Source: Christensenella hongkongensis (GTDB lineage Bacteria > Bacillota > Clostridia > Christensenellales > Christensenellaceae). Taken from it: 53,983 bases of DNA. Location of the stretch: positions 1 to 53,983 of the forward strand of contig NZ_LAYJ01000112.1 of the NCBI RefSeq assembly GCF_000981035.1. The letters are read 5' to 3'. How positions within the stretch are numbered: the first letter of the stretch is position 1; each line of letters opens with the position of its first letter. Shown piece by piece: positions 35,206 to 46,489 of this stretch. Made by a program: the position numbers and the translations under genes. Under the pieces are notes generated by a model. It saw only the letters and a program-made list of their open reading frames with translations, searched no databases and was not told the DNA's origin.

Positions 35206-36126
35206 TTATTTTACGTTGTGCCTGTATTCAGGGATTAAGAGGGGTTTTGTGAACCAATCGATACAATCCCACTGCTCGTGCTTTGTGACCACGTCAAACG
35301 CGTTCTGGAAGAAATCCCTGATTGCCTGATCCGGATCGGGAGTGGAAAGCGCGTCGTCCAGCGTCAGGAAGTATTCCATTTTCTGGGTGCTCCATATTGC
35401 CTTATCCGGCTTCAGCCTTTCCTGCCCAAGATCGTCCTTGATGAACGGGTAGGGCATGATGAAAAACGAGGGCGCGGGGAGGGTTTCGTCGCCCGCCCAG
35501 AAGCCAAATTCCATAAACTGCTCGTCAAATCCGTTTTGCTCGATCACACCGCCGCCGGAAAATGGGCTGGGCTTGCCGGAAAACAGGATGGCGGACACGT
35601 CAAAGGTTCCCCAGAAAAACGAAGGAATCACCTTTTTGCCACGGAAGGGCGAGACAAATTCAAGCAGGCGGTTGCGCGCGTATACGTACATGCTGAAAAA
35701 GTCCTTTGCCGCGCACGCGTCGTAGTTGCGCTTATCCGTATCGTCGTAAAATGGGGTTTTGGTGCTCATTTCCTGCGGGACTTCGTTGATCACCGTATCG
35801 CACACGAGGATGCCGAGCATCTTTTTGAAATCGTTGTAATACTCGCTGACCGACGTATTGTTGCGGAGCGAAAAACCAGCCGTATCGCCGGAAACCGTCT
35901 GTGTGAAAACGGTGGAGGTGTCAAGGTTAAGCGAAATCGTAAAGCTGCGCTCTCCATTGGGAATCAGCCCTGTGGTTAGCCCCTGCGCCGTGAAATCGAG
36001 CACTACGTGGCCCCATTCCGGCTGCGCGGGCATCCGCACAAGCTTTACCTTGCCCATCATTTGCGCGAGCATGTGCAGCGTATACGCCGTATCGGCCCAT
36101 TTGTCATAATTTAAAGTTTGTACCAT
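35206..36126 (-). CDS. DUF5996 family protein
   Basis: A 306-aa soluble protein. The start NYDKWADTAYTLHMLAQMMGKVKLV, then WGHVVLDFTAQGLTTGLIP matches the DUF5996 pattern. Other landmarks are SPFRGKKVIPSFFWGTFD and EFGFWAGDE. Function unknown. GGAGG lies ten bases upstream. The gene follows the feo cluster on the same strand, but a functional link to iron is not shown. Confidence 0.85.
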   Translation of the reverse strand: MVQTLNYDKWADTAYTLHMLAQMMGKVKLVRMPAQPEWGHVVLDFTAQGLTTGLIPNGERSFTISLNLDTSTVFTQTVSGDTAGFSLRNNTSVSEYYNDFKKMLGILVCDTVINEVPQEMSTKTPFYDDTDKRNYDACAAKDFFSMYVYARNRLLEFVSPFRGKKVIPSFFWGTFDVSAILFSGKPSPFSGGGVIEQNGFDEQFMEFGFWAGDETLPAPSFFIMPYPFIKDDLGQERLKPDKAIWSTQKMEYFLTLDDALSTPDPDQAIRDFFQNAFDVVTKHEQWDCIDWFTKPLLIPEYRHNVK

Positions 36127-36149
36127 AAAAAAGAAACCTCCAAAAGTTA

Positions 36150-36314
36150 TTATTTCGGAGACCTGGTTTTATTGTGGGGGCAACCGCTGCATCCGGCTGC
36201 GCGGTTACACTCGCTGCATCCGACGCACTCGCCCTTTTTCTTTTTTTTGACGATATAGGTGACTGCCGCCGCGACAGCGGCAACGATGACGACCGCCAAA
36301 ATAATCTCAACCAT
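36150..36314 (-). CDS. FeoB-associated Cys-rich membrane protein
   Basis: A 54-aa protein too short for most gene finders. One membrane helix (MVEIILAVVIVAAVAAAVTY) is followed by a Lys-rich turn and a Cys-rich tail with CVGCSEC and GCSGCPHN. This is the FeoB-associated Cys-rich family, found just after feoB in many Firmicutes, thought to aid FeoB assembly or iron handling. GGAGG lies nine bases before ATG. It begins 25 nt after feoB. Confidence 0.9.
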   Translation of the reverse strand: MVEIILAVVIVAAVAAAVTYIVKKKKKGECVGCSECNRAAGCSGCPHNKTRSPK

Positions 36315-36339
36315 AATTGTAAGCCTCCGGTGAAGGGAC

Positions 36340-38334
36340 TTAACCGAGAAACAGCGAACCGACCTGGAAAATAAGGAACGCGATCACCCAGGCAACGCAC
36401 GTTTGATAGAGCATGGTAAGGGCCGCATTCTTTCCGCCAAGCTCGCGCTTTGTGGTCGCAAGAGCCGCAACGCACGGCATATACAGCAGTACGAAGGACA
36501 GGAACGCATAAGCCGAGAGCGGCGTGAAAAGCGAGGTCAGCATTTGTTCGCCGCCGGTAAGTACCGACAATGTACTTATAACCGTTTCCTTGGCGGATAA
36601 ACCGGTAATGAGCGCTGTGGCGGACTGCCAGTTGCCAAAGCCAAGGGGCGCGAATATGGGCGCGACGGCCTTGCCGATGCCCGCGAGGATGCTGGTGGAA
36701 TTATCGGTTACGAAATTGAACTGGAAGTCAAAGGACTGCAGGAACCAGATGATGATGCTCGCGATGAAAATGATGGTGAACGCGCGTACCAGAAAGTCTT
36801 TTGCCTTATCCCACATGTGCAGCAGCACGCTCTTTGGCGAGGGCAGGCGGTAGGCGGGCAGCTCGAGCACAAACGGCACGGGATTGCCTTTGAAAATCGT
36901 CTTTTTGAGAATCAGGCCGGTGACGATTGCCACAATAATGCCCAGCACATAAAGGGAGGTCATTACAAGGGCCTGGTTTTTTACAAAAAACGCGGCGGTA
37001 AACAGCGCGTAAATCGGCACCTTTGCCCCGCACGACATAAACGGCGTAATGAGAATCGTAAGCTTCCTGTCCCTGTCGCTTGCAAGGGTGCGCGCAGACA
37101 TAATTGCCGGTACGCTGCAGCCAAAGCCAATCAGCATCGGCACGAAGGAGCGGCCTGAAAGGCCGATTTTACGCAGGGAGCTATCCATGACAAACGCGAC
37201 GCGCGCCATATAGCCGGAGTCTTCCAATATGGACAGGAAAAAGAAGAGGATTACAATGACGGGCAGGAAGGACAGCACGCTGCCAACGCCTGTAAACACG
37301 CCGTCAATGATAAAGGAGTGCATCCACGGGGAGACGTTTGCGGCGGTAAGCCCCGCGTCGGCAAGGTCTGTGACCGCTGCGATGCCGTCCTCCATGAGGC
37401 CGCTTAAAAGCCCGCCGATGGAATCAAAGGTCAGGTAAAAAATGAGCGCCATAATGCCGATGAAGATGGGTATCGCCCATATTTTATGCGTAAGCACCTT
37501 ATCGATTTTGACGGAACGCTGCATTTCGCGCGTGCTGCTTTTTTGGGAAACGCATTCGTCGTACAGCTGCTCAATGTATTTGTAGCGCATATCCACGAGG
37601 GCAGCTTCGCGGTCTGTGCCAACGCCCTCCTCCATCTGGTCTATGATATGCTGCAAAATGTCTTTATCGGATTCGTCCAGCTCCAGCGCCTGCTCTAAGG
37701 GTTCGTCGCCCTCGATGAGCTTGGACGCGGCAAAACGCGACGGATAGCCCGCGGCAGCCGCATGGTCTTCGATCAGGTGGCGCGCGGCGTGCAGGGCCTT
37801 ATGGACTTCGCCGCCGCAGAAATCGGTGCGCTTTGGAAGCTCGCGGTTTTTGATGACGCGCTTTAGCTCCTCCACGAGTTCTTCCACGCCCTGGTTTTTG
37901 GCTGCCGAAATCGGTACCACGGGAACGCCTATGTCTTCGCTCAGTTTTTTGATATCGATTGTGATGCCGTTTGCACGCACCTCGTCCATCATATTAAGCG
38001 CGATGACCATTGGCTTATTCAGCTCGATCAGCTGCAGGGTAAGGTATAAATTACGCTGCAGGTTTGTCGCGTCTACGATATTTAAAATCGCATCCGGATT
38101 TTGACGTATGATAAAATCACGTGAGACGATTTCCTCCGGCGTGTAGGGTGAAAGGGAATAAATACCCGGAAGATCGACGACGGACATGTCCTTTTCGCCT
38201 TTGATCCGGCCTTCCTTATGCTCTACGGTTACGCCGGGGAAGTTCCCCACGTGCTGGTTTGATCCGGTCAGTTGGTTAAACAGGGTGGTTTTTCCACAGT
38301 TCTGGTTACCGGCAAGCGCAATCAATGTATTCAT
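36340..38334 (-). CDS. feoB: Ferrous iron transporter B
   Basis: A 664-aa Fe(II) transporter. The N-terminal G domain has the P-loop GNQNCGKTT, the DLPGIYSL and NMMD motifs and the G5-like ISAAKNQG. The membrane domain of about eight to ten helices carries two Gate motifs (GCSVPAIMSARTL and the FMSCGAKVP segment). Its start overlaps the feoA stop by ATGA. Confidence 0.96.
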   Translation of the reverse strand: MNTLIALAGNQNCGKTTLFNQLTGSNQHVGNFPGVTVEHKEGRIKGEKDMSVVDLPGIYSLSPYTPEEIVSRDFIIRQNPDAILNIVDATNLQRNLYLTLQLIELNKPMVIALNMMDEVRANGITIDIKKLSEDIGVPVVPISAAKNQGVEELVEELKRVIKNRELPKRTDFCGGEVHKALHAARHLIEDHAAAAGYPSRFAASKLIEGDEPLEQALELDESDKDILQHIIDQMEEGVGTDREAALVDMRYKYIEQLYDECVSQKSSTREMQRSVKIDKVLTHKIWAIPIFIGIMALIFYLTFDSIGGLLSGLMEDGIAAVTDLADAGLTAANVSPWMHSFIIDGVFTGVGSVLSFLPVIVILFFFLSILEDSGYMARVAFVMDSSLRKIGLSGRSFVPMLIGFGCSVPAIMSARTLASDRDRKLTILITPFMSCGAKVPIYALFTAAFFVKNQALVMTSLYVLGIIVAIVTGLILKKTIFKGNPVPFVLELPAYRLPSPKSVLLHMWDKAKDFLVRAFTIIFIASIIIWFLQSFDFQFNFVTDNSTSILAGIGKAVAPIFAPLGFGNWQSATALITGLSAKETVISTLSVLTGGEQMLTSLFTPLSAYAFLSFVLLYMPCVAALATTKRELGGKNAALTMLYQTCVAWVIAFLIFQVGSLFLG

Positions 38335-38564
38335 GCGCCTTCCTCCATAAGCTCGATTTGCCGGGCGTCGTCCCGACGCAGCGTGAGCTGGTAACCGCGG
38401 ATATGGATTTCGATTGGATCCCCGGACGGCGCCATCTTCTGTACCATGATGCGCGTGCCGGGGGTGAGCCCCATTTCAAGAAGCCTGCGGCGAAGCGCGC
38501 CAAAGCCCCCTACGTTTTTGATAATGCCCGATTCCCCGGGCTTTAATTGATTCAATGTGTGCAT
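38331..38564 (-). CDS. feoA: Ferrous iron transport protein A
   Basis: A 77-aa SH3-like protein: LNQLKPGESGIIKNVGG, RRRLLEMGLTPGTRI and IHIRGYQLTLRRDDA are typical of FeoA, a partner of FeoB. I chose ATG 38564 (AGGA seven bases upstream); a GTG further up would add 16 residues. A - strand promoter is visible upstream. Confidence 0.93.
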   Translation of the reverse strand: MHTLNQLKPGESGIIKNVGGFGALRRRLLEMGLTPGTRIMVQKMAPSGDPIEIHIRGYQLTLRRDDARQIELMEEGA

Positions 38565-38653
38565 ATCGTGATCCTGACACTCCCTTGTTGGCACATAGCC
38601 AAGGCTAACCACAGGACGCGACCTCCGCTTTTTCCCGCTATTAACCTACACTA

Positions 38654-38682
38654 ATGGTAATAGAAAAGATACCGGTTGTCAA
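38654..38682 (-). promoter_or_regulatory. Promoter of the feo operon
   Basis: On the - strand TTGACA, 17 nt, TACCAT. No clear Fur box palindrome lies over it, although ATTACCATTAGTGTAGGTTAAT near the start is partly symmetric. Confidence 0.6.
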
Positions 38683-38809
38683 TCAAAGGAAATGTATTTC
38701 CCAAAAGGAACGGCGGGCGCTGCGGGGCGGGGGAATATGGATAAAACCTGAAAGGAGGTTGCAGGGCTGTCATGCTATGGCAACAGCATTGCCGGACAAC
38801 TGCCAAACA

Positions 38810-38837
38810 AAAAGCGGACGGGATTCCGTCCGCTTTT
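38810..38837 (-). terminator. Terminator after the YdcF-type gene
   Basis: AAAAGCGGACGG pairs with CCGTCCGCTTTT around GATT; on the - strand a T-run follows. Confidence 0.9.
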
Positions 38838-38849
38838 GCAGGATTCGTA

Positions 38850-39641
38850 TTATGTTACATCCGCGCCGAACGCGTAGGTTGCAAGCAGCGCAAGCGATTC
38901 GCGCATATAAGAGGGTGGCGCGGTGTAGATCAGCGAGCGGTAGGCGAGGCCGTGCACGTCCGTCATGCCCGCGGCCTGCGCGTTGATCAGCCCGCGCAGT
39001 ATGTGGTAATCGTTGGTTACGAATACGGTGGTATAGCTGCCTTCGCCAAAACGTTCGTCGAGTATCTTTTTGGAATTGACAAAGTTCTGGTGCGTGCTGC
39101 GCGACTGGTCTTCCACGAGGATGCGGTTTTCGCCGATTCCGTGGCTTATGAGGTAATCGCGCATTGCGTGGGCCTCCGGGATATCCTCCTGCGGGCCCTG
39201 GCCGCCGCTTACCACAATCACGCTGCCCGGGTTTTGCTGCGCGTAGCCGATTGCCGTATCCAGCCTGCGCGCGAGCGTATCTGACGGCTGCGTGCCTTTG
39301 AGCGCCGCGCCAAGCACGATAACAGCGTCCGCATTTTCCGGCGGAACGGTATTTGCGGCGACACCCATCCGTATACCAAATACTGTAAAAACACAGATCA
39401 GGAAAAGATAGCCGATGATAAAAATCCACTTGACCACCCTGCCAGGGCCGTGGGAAAACCATTTGTTGAGGTGCGGCGCAAAAATTCCATAAAGCAGCAG
39501 CGGGATTCCAAGAAGCCCGGGCAGCACGTTGCCCAGATTAAAGTTGTTCATGCTGAGCAGTATACCTGAATAAACCACAAATAACAGCCCGAGGGCAAAT
39601 AATATGACGCGTAATATTTTTAATGCTTTTTTGTTTTTCAT
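38850..39641 (-). CDS. YdcF/SanA-type membrane protein (DUF218)
   Basis: A 263-aa protein with three N-terminal helices and a cytoplasmic or external DUF218 domain: DAVIVLGAALKG, RLDTAIGYAQQNP, VVSGGQGPQEDIPEAHAM, then NRILVEDQSRSTHQN and TNDYHILR. Related ElyC/SanA proteins affect cell-envelope polymer metabolism. I chose ATG 39641, preceded by AAGGCGGG, and not the longer frame from 39692. It lies 79 nt after fbp on the same strand. Confidence 0.85.
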   Translation of the reverse strand: MKNKKALKILRVILFALGLLFVVYSGILLSMNNFNLGNVLPGLLGIPLLLYGIFAPHLNKWFSHGPGRVVKWIFIIGYLFLICVFTVFGIRMGVAANTVPPENADAVIVLGAALKGTQPSDTLARRLDTAIGYAQQNPGSVIVVSGGQGPQEDIPEAHAMRDYLISHGIGENRILVEDQSRSTHQNFVNSKKILDERFGEGSYTTVFVTNDYHILRGLINAQAAGMTDVHGLAYRSLIYTAPPSYMRESLALLATYAFGADVT

Positions 39642-39720
39642 AAGCCCGCCTTGTTTTTTTGTTATGATACAGGGACGGGGCGCTGATGTCAACCGAATAC
39701 GGCCTAAGTTAAGGAATCCT

Positions 39721-41622
39721 TCATTTTTCTTTCACCGTACCGTCGCGGTAAGCGTCCAGCAGCGCGGTGAGGTCGTCGATATCGTTTTGCAGCGCGCGTC
39801 CGACGTCCGTCTCTCCCACGGTGATGCGCTCCTGCGCGGTATCGAACACAACGTAGGTGGAAAGGATGTCCTTGTTGTTCAAAACCGCATCCGAAAGGCC
39901 GGGGAACGGCTCGTGGGACACAAGGCGTATGCCATAGGAATTATAAAACATGGTATAGCCCGCGATGCCCGTCTGCTTATGGTATGCCCGGCAGAAGCCG
40001 CCGTCGATCACGATGAGCTTGCCGCCCCCGCGCACCGGAAGCTCGCCATCCTTGGAGCGCACGGGTACATGCCCGTTTACGATATGGGAATATTTTCCGT
40101 CGAGTTCAAATTCATGCAATATTTTTTCGCAGGTATCCTGCTGCTCTACCCAGTGGTAGTAGGGATCCTTTACCTCTGTCCACGAATCCTTATCGTCGAT
40201 AAACATACGCTCAAAGGTGGCGATTTTGCTGCGCCCAAAGAGGGGCGAGCGTTTGCCGCACCACAGGTACCAGAGAAAGTCGCGCCCGGTTTGCCTTGCC
40301 TGCGTTCCTTCCTTGGCGTAATACCCCTGCCGCGCGAGCGCGTCGGCATAATCCATCAGTTCTTTGCCCTTGCGGCACACGCCGCCAAAGTCGAAGGGGT
40401 AAAATTCCCCTTCCTTTGTCATGGGGATACAGCCGTGGAATAAAAGATTGCCGTTGAAGGTGAGGTAAATGCTGCCCTGCGAAAAGAGGAATTTGACATG
40501 GCGTTGCAGCTTTTCGCTTTGCATAAAGGAATAGATAAGCTGTGAAACCACCTCGGCCTCTTCCTGCGTCAGGTTATAGGGATGCTTGGGATCGATCGTG
40601 GGGAAGTCGTGGTCGTTCAGCCCGTAGGTTTTACCGTCGATGAGAACGGTCATTTTGTCAAAATCGATTTTGTCGAGGATCAGGCGGTCGTCCATGTCGT
40701 ATTCCGGATGCCTCATAATGGTTTGGCCTTCCAGCTTGAACTGGATGATGGCGATTGCCTTGTGCATATGGTCCAGAAGGTCGGTATCGTCGGTGTAGGT
40801 TTCCTGAGCGAACAGCGCGAGCGGCCTCAGGTTGATGCCGTAGGCGGTTTCCACAAAATCGATGTTGGAATATTTTGTGCTGATGTTGAGCACACACGCA
40901 ATGCACGCCGCGCTTCCCGCGGCAGCGCCCATCCACAAAATGTCGTGGTTTCCCCACTGGATATCGACAGCGTGGTGGGCCATAAGCTTATCGAGGATTA
41001 CATCTGCATGCGGCCCGCGGTCGAATACGTCGCCGACTACGTGCAGCCGGTCTACAACCAACCGCTTGATCACTCCGGCAAGCGCGGTGATAAACGCGTC
41101 TGACCTGCCGATTTCAATAATGGTTGAAATGATGTGTTCGTAATAGCCCTGCTTGTCTTTATCGCCGTGGCTGGTGTGGAGCAGCTCGTCGATGATATAT
41201 TCAAAATCCTTTGGAAGCGCCTTACGCACCTTGGAACGGGTATATTTGGAGGCGCACAGCCTGCAGATATCGATCATCCGGTATAGCGTGATGCGGTACC
41301 ATTCCGCAAGGTCGTCGGCGTTCTTTTTGATATTTTCCAGCTTGCGCTCGGGGTAATAAATCAGCGTGCACAGCTCGGTGCGTTCCTTTGAGGAAAGCGT
41401 TTTTTCAAAAAGCATGTCAACCTTTTCGCGAATCACGCCGGAGGCGTTGTTGAGGATGTGGCAAAACGCGTCGGCCTCGCCGTGGATGTCGCTTACAAAA
41501 TGCTCCGTTCCCTTTGGAAGGTTCAGGATGGCCTGCAGGTTGATGATTTCCGTACACGCCTCCTGGACGGTTGGGTATTTCAGCGACAATAGTTCCAGAT
41601 ACTTCGTATTTGTTTCAGACAT
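39721..41622 (-). CDS. fbp: Class III fructose-1,6-bisphosphatase
   Basis: A 633-aa metal-dependent phosphatase typical of Firmicutes. Calcineurin-like motifs are seen: FVSDIHGEAD, VGDVFDRGPH and WGNHDILWMGA, with NGHVPVRSKDGE near the C-terminus. It is the gluconeogenic step from fructose-1,6-bisphosphate. ATG 41622 has AAAGG nine bases upstream. A TTG two codons earlier is possible but unlikely. Confidence 0.95.
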   Translation of the reverse strand: MSETNTKYLELLSLKYPTVQEACTEIINLQAILNLPKGTEHFVSDIHGEADAFCHILNNASGVIREKVDMLFEKTLSSKERTELCTLIYYPERKLENIKKNADDLAEWYRITLYRMIDICRLCASKYTRSKVRKALPKDFEYIIDELLHTSHGDKDKQGYYEHIISTIIEIGRSDAFITALAGVIKRLVVDRLHVVGDVFDRGPHADVILDKLMAHHAVDIQWGNHDILWMGAAAGSAACIACVLNISTKYSNIDFVETAYGINLRPLALFAQETYTDDTDLLDHMHKAIAIIQFKLEGQTIMRHPEYDMDDRLILDKIDFDKMTVLIDGKTYGLNDHDFPTIDPKHPYNLTQEEAEVVSQLIYSFMQSEKLQRHVKFLFSQGSIYLTFNGNLLFHGCIPMTKEGEFYPFDFGGVCRKGKELMDYADALARQGYYAKEGTQARQTGRDFLWYLWCGKRSPLFGRSKIATFERMFIDDKDSWTEVKDPYYHWVEQQDTCEKILHEFELDGKYSHIVNGHVPVRSKDGELPVRGGGKLIVIDGGFCRAYHKQTGIAGYTMFYNSYGIRLVSHEPFPGLSDAVLNNKDILSTYVVFDTAQERITVGETDVGRALQNDIDDLTALLDAYRDGTVKEK

Positions 41623-41778
41623 TTTCAAAAACCTTTCGAAAAAAATGATGTCGCGCCAGCGGATGTGACGATGTGATATTCATAATGAAATAAACACTTG
41701 CAATGTTCGCACATCTCATATTTTAACGCATTTTATGAAAAATAGGAATGGATTTTCTGTGATTGGGGAAATTTTCTA

Positions 41779-41787
41779 TGATATAAT
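41779..41787 (+). promoter_or_regulatory. Extended -10 promoter before the HMT-MTHFR gene
   Basis: TG, one base, TATAAT (41782-41787). The -35 is poor, as usual for extended -10 promoters. I looked for a SAM riboswitch here and did not see one. Confidence 0.5.
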
Positions 41788-41824
41788 GTGTAGGAAACAG
41801 ATTTTCAGCGATATGGGAGGAAGG

Positions 41825-43557
<1,733 letters not shown>

Positions 43558-43561
<4 letters not shown>

Positions 43562-44358
43562 TTGTTATTGGAGAAAAACTGAACAGCTCGATCCCTTCCA
43601 CGCTGGAAGGATTTCAGAAAAAAGACGAAGCGTTTGTCACAGGGCTTGCCGCGCGGCAGGCAAGGGCTGGAGCACAGTACCTCGATATCAACACCGGAAT
43701 GTGCGATGATGAACCGGAGATGTTAAAATGGGTTGTGGAGCTTGCGCTCGCGGCGGCGCCGGAATGCGGGATTATGGCGGATTCCACAAATCCGGATGCG
43801 CTTGCGTTTTTATTTGGACAGGTGGAACTGAAGGATGCGATTATCAATTCCGTAACGCTCGAGGAGGACCGCCTTGCAGGCGTGCTTCCGCTCATCCAAA
43901 CATATAAAACTGGAATCGTTGCGATGCCGCTTGACGGGGATGGGATTCCCAAGACGGCGGAGCGCAGGGTGGAAAACGCCGGGAGGCTGATCAAAATCCT
44001 GAGGGAAAACGGTGTTTCGGACGGGGATATCTACGTGGATATCGTTGTAGAAGCCGCAGCGACAGGGTGGGACTCTCCAAAAGAGGCGCTCGAGGCTACA
44101 GGCACGCTTCACAGGGAATTTCCGGACGTACATCTTTTGGCAGGGTTATCCAATATTTCATTTGGGCTGCCAAAGCGCGGCATAATCAACAGCGCGTTTC
44201 TGGCGTGCGGGATGTCGCAGGGCCTTGACGCGGCGATTATGGATATCACGAATCCGAATATGAAAATGCACCTGAAGGCAACGGAGATGCTTTGGGGCAG
44301 GGACGAATATTGTATGGATTACCTGCAGTCTTACCGGGAGCTGGAGGAGCAGGAATAA
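43558..44358 (+). CDS. Pterin-binding methyltransferase (MetH/AcsE-like domain)
   Basis: A 266-aa single-domain TIM barrel of the pterin-binding family: VIGEKLNSSIPST, GAQYLDINTG, MADSTNP and LAGLSNISFGLPKR. These enzymes move the methyl group from methyl-tetrahydrofolate to a corrinoid protein, as in the MetH middle domain or AcsE. ATGA overlap with the homocysteine methyltransferase-MTHFR gene suggests coupled synthesis. No cobalamin-binding domain is encoded nearby, so its corrinoid partner must lie elsewhere. It could be part of a split methionine synthase or of the acetyl-CoA pathway. Confidence 0.9.
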
Positions 44359-44383
44359 ACGCGATTTGTGGCAAGGGGTATGT

Positions 44384-45562
44384 ATGAAGCTTGGGAAACG
44401 GTACCGGGGCGCGGATTTGTTTGAAAAGAGCAAGTATTCGAATTTGAATATTTGCCTTTTTTCGTTTGTTCTTGTACTTGTCTCAAGGCTCATCATTTAT
44501 GTTTTTTATCAGGGATACGCAGCGCAAACGGGGGATGTGCGCGGTTTTTTGCCTGCGCTCAACATTTGGGATGCCCAGTGGTACCGCGGAATTACAGCAG
44601 GGGGCTATACTTATGGGGCCGATTATTCCGGCGGGCTGGTGAACTGGGCTTTTTTCCCCTTATTCAGTGTTATCGTGCGCGGAGCACACGCTGTAACGGG
44701 GGCTGATATCTGGCTGCTTGGCTTTATATTGAATATCATTTTCCAGGCTGCAGCGTTGTTTTTGATTTTTAAATATGTGCTCGAAACGCGCGGCGGCAAA
44801 GCAGGACAGGCAATCGTGGCATGTGTGCTGCTGTCTATGGGATGCTATTCGTTTTATTTTGCGAGTTATTATACGGAATCGCTCTACCTTCTGCTGTTCA
44901 CCGGCTCCCTGTATTTCCTGTATCAACGAAATTACCTGCTGATGGGCGTATTTGGCTTTTTCCTGACGCTTACAAGGAACACGGGAATCGTGCTGCTGCT
45001 TGGCCTTCTGGTTCAGGTGATTGCGGATTACTGTAAGTTACATGGGAAAAAGAGTATAGCAGGTTTTTTCAGGTTTGCGTTTACAGACTGGAGATTATTG
45101 CTCGGGGCTGTTTTTACGGTCATGGGGCTTGTAATTTTTATGAGCTTTTTGTGGACGCGTACGGGCGATCCGCTCGCATTTATTCACGCGCAGGCGGCAT
45201 GGGGCGGCGGGATTGGCAATCCGTTCGCTACGATCATAAGCGGATTTACATCCGGGGAAGGACGGCAGGCCTTTTTTGCGGCGTGTGCTGTTTGGGGACT
45301 GATCCTCAGCAGTTACCTTCTGTGGAAAAAACGGTTTGCGGAGGCGGCAATGGCGTTTGCTCTGCTGCTGATCCCTGTTTCGGTTCGCTTACAGTCTATC
45401 CCACGGTATTTGGTGGGAAATGTTGTCTTTATGCTGGGCTTTACCGACCTTATTGCATCATGGAACAAAAAATGGATTACAGTCCCCATCGTGGCCATTT
45501 CGGTACTGTTGGAATTTGGATGCCTGTTCCTCTGGTTCCGGGAATCTACTTTCCTGTGGTGA
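44384..45562 (+). CDS. PIG-V-like membrane mannosyltransferase
   Basis: A 392-aa protein with about ten helices. NIWDAQWYRGITAGGY, then NWAFFPLFS and SYYTESLYLLLFTGSLYFLY match the Mannosyl_trans2 (PIG-V) family, which in bacteria probably adds sugars from polyprenyl donors on the outside of the membrane. ATG 44384 follows AAGGGG. It lies 25 nt after the methyltransferase but is probably unrelated in function. Confidence 0.82.
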   Translation: MKLGKRYRGADLFEKSKYSNLNICLFSFVLVLVSRLIIYVFYQGYAAQTGDVRGFLPALNIWDAQWYRGITAGGYTYGADYSGGLVNWAFFPLFSVIVRGAHAVTGADIWLLGFILNIIFQAAALFLIFKYVLETRGGKAGQAIVACVLLSMGCYSFYFASYYTESLYLLLFTGSLYFLYQRNYLLMGVFGFFLTLTRNTGIVLLLGLLVQVIADYCKLHGKKSIAGFFRFAFTDWRLLLGAVFTVMGLVIFMSFLWTRTGDPLAFIHAQAAWGGGIGNPFATIISGFTSGEGRQAFFAACAVWGLILSSYLLWKKRFAEAAMAFALLLIPVSVRLQSIPRYLVGNVVFMLGFTDLIASWNKKWITVPIVAISVLLEFGCLFLWFRESTFLW

Positions 45563-45611
45563 AAGAGCAAAAACTTTACAAAATATTCATCGCCGCAAAG
45601 CCTTTACACGA

Positions 45612-45640
45612 TTGAACCCGCGGCCTTTTTATACTATAAT
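45612..45640 (+). promoter_or_regulatory. Promoter before the metallophosphoesterase gene
   Basis: TTGAAC (45612-45617), 17 nt, TATAAT (45635-45640). Confidence 0.8.
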
Positions 45641-45682
45641 AAAAGTCTATATGAAGTATAAAATGAGGGTAACAAAAAAATA

Positions 45683-46456
45683 ATGTTCAATAATAATACG
45701 GTACAAATCACATCCTATGGGATTTTGAGCGATAAAGTAAAAAGCGGGGTTGTGGTAGCACACCTTTCAGACCTGCACGAAAAGGAGTTCGGGGAAAAAA
45801 ACGGACAGCTGTTTGACAAGGTTTCAGGACTCATGCCGGATATCATTGCAATCACGGGCGATATGGTTGCCCACGGGCACCAGAAGGAGATTGACGCGCA
45901 GTATACGAGGCAGTTTGCGCGGGAGGTGGCAGGAATTGCGCCCGCGTACTTTGTAACGGGGAATCACGAACGCAACTTTGACGGCAGGGTTGAAGATATT
46001 ATGGAAGACCAGGGCATCACAGTGCTGCGCAGCGGGGATATCAGGACTGTCGAGGTGGGCAGGAGCGAGGTGAACCTCTCCGGAATGGACGATATCACAT
46101 TTGACAATGTGGACGTGCTGAAATCTGTGGATGTTTTTACGCGGCGGGAGCAGGGGTTCAATATTTTCCTGGCGCACAGGCCGGAATATTATCCGCTGTA
46201 CCTGCACAAAAACATTGACCTTGTGCTTTCCGGGCATACGCACGCAGGGCAGATCAGGTTCCCGAAGATCGGGGCGTTTGCCATGAGCGGACAGGGGTTT
46301 ATGCCCAAATATGTGGAAGGCGAGTTTACGGACGGGGCGACCACGATGATTATCAGCCGCGGGCTTGGCTCGAGCGGCTATCCCAAAATACGAATCAATA
46401 ATCCGCCGGAGCTGGTTGCGGTATATATCGAGCCGGATCCGAAGGAGCAGGTATAA
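45683..46456 (+). CDS. Metallophosphoesterase (YkuE-like)
   Basis: A 257-aa calcineurin-like phosphoesterase. Metal ligands are seen in order: SDLHE, TGDMV, TGNHE, LAHRPEY and SGHTHAGQ. YkuE-type enzymes act on the membrane surface or in lipid metabolism. No signal peptide is seen here, so the protein is probably cytoplasmic or peripheral. A good promoter and GAGGG lie upstream. lysA follows by 33 nt. Confidence 0.9.
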   Translation: MFNNNTVQITSYGILSDKVKSGVVVAHLSDLHEKEFGEKNGQLFDKVSGLMPDIIAITGDMVAHGHQKEIDAQYTRQFAREVAGIAPAYFVTGNHERNFDGRVEDIMEDQGITVLRSGDIRTVEVGRSEVNLSGMDDITFDNVDVLKSVDVFTRREQGFNIFLAHRPEYYPLYLHKNIDLVLSGHTHAGQIRFPKIGAFAMSGQGFMPKYVEGEFTDGATTMIISRGLGSSGYPKIRINNPPELVAVYIEPDPKEQV

Positions 46457-46489
46457 AAGTTTTAAAATTTTGCAAAAGGGGAACACGAC

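Noticed and set aside
41629-41824. SAM riboswitch ahead of the methionine genes
   Set aside because: No S-box core or terminator was visible by eye.
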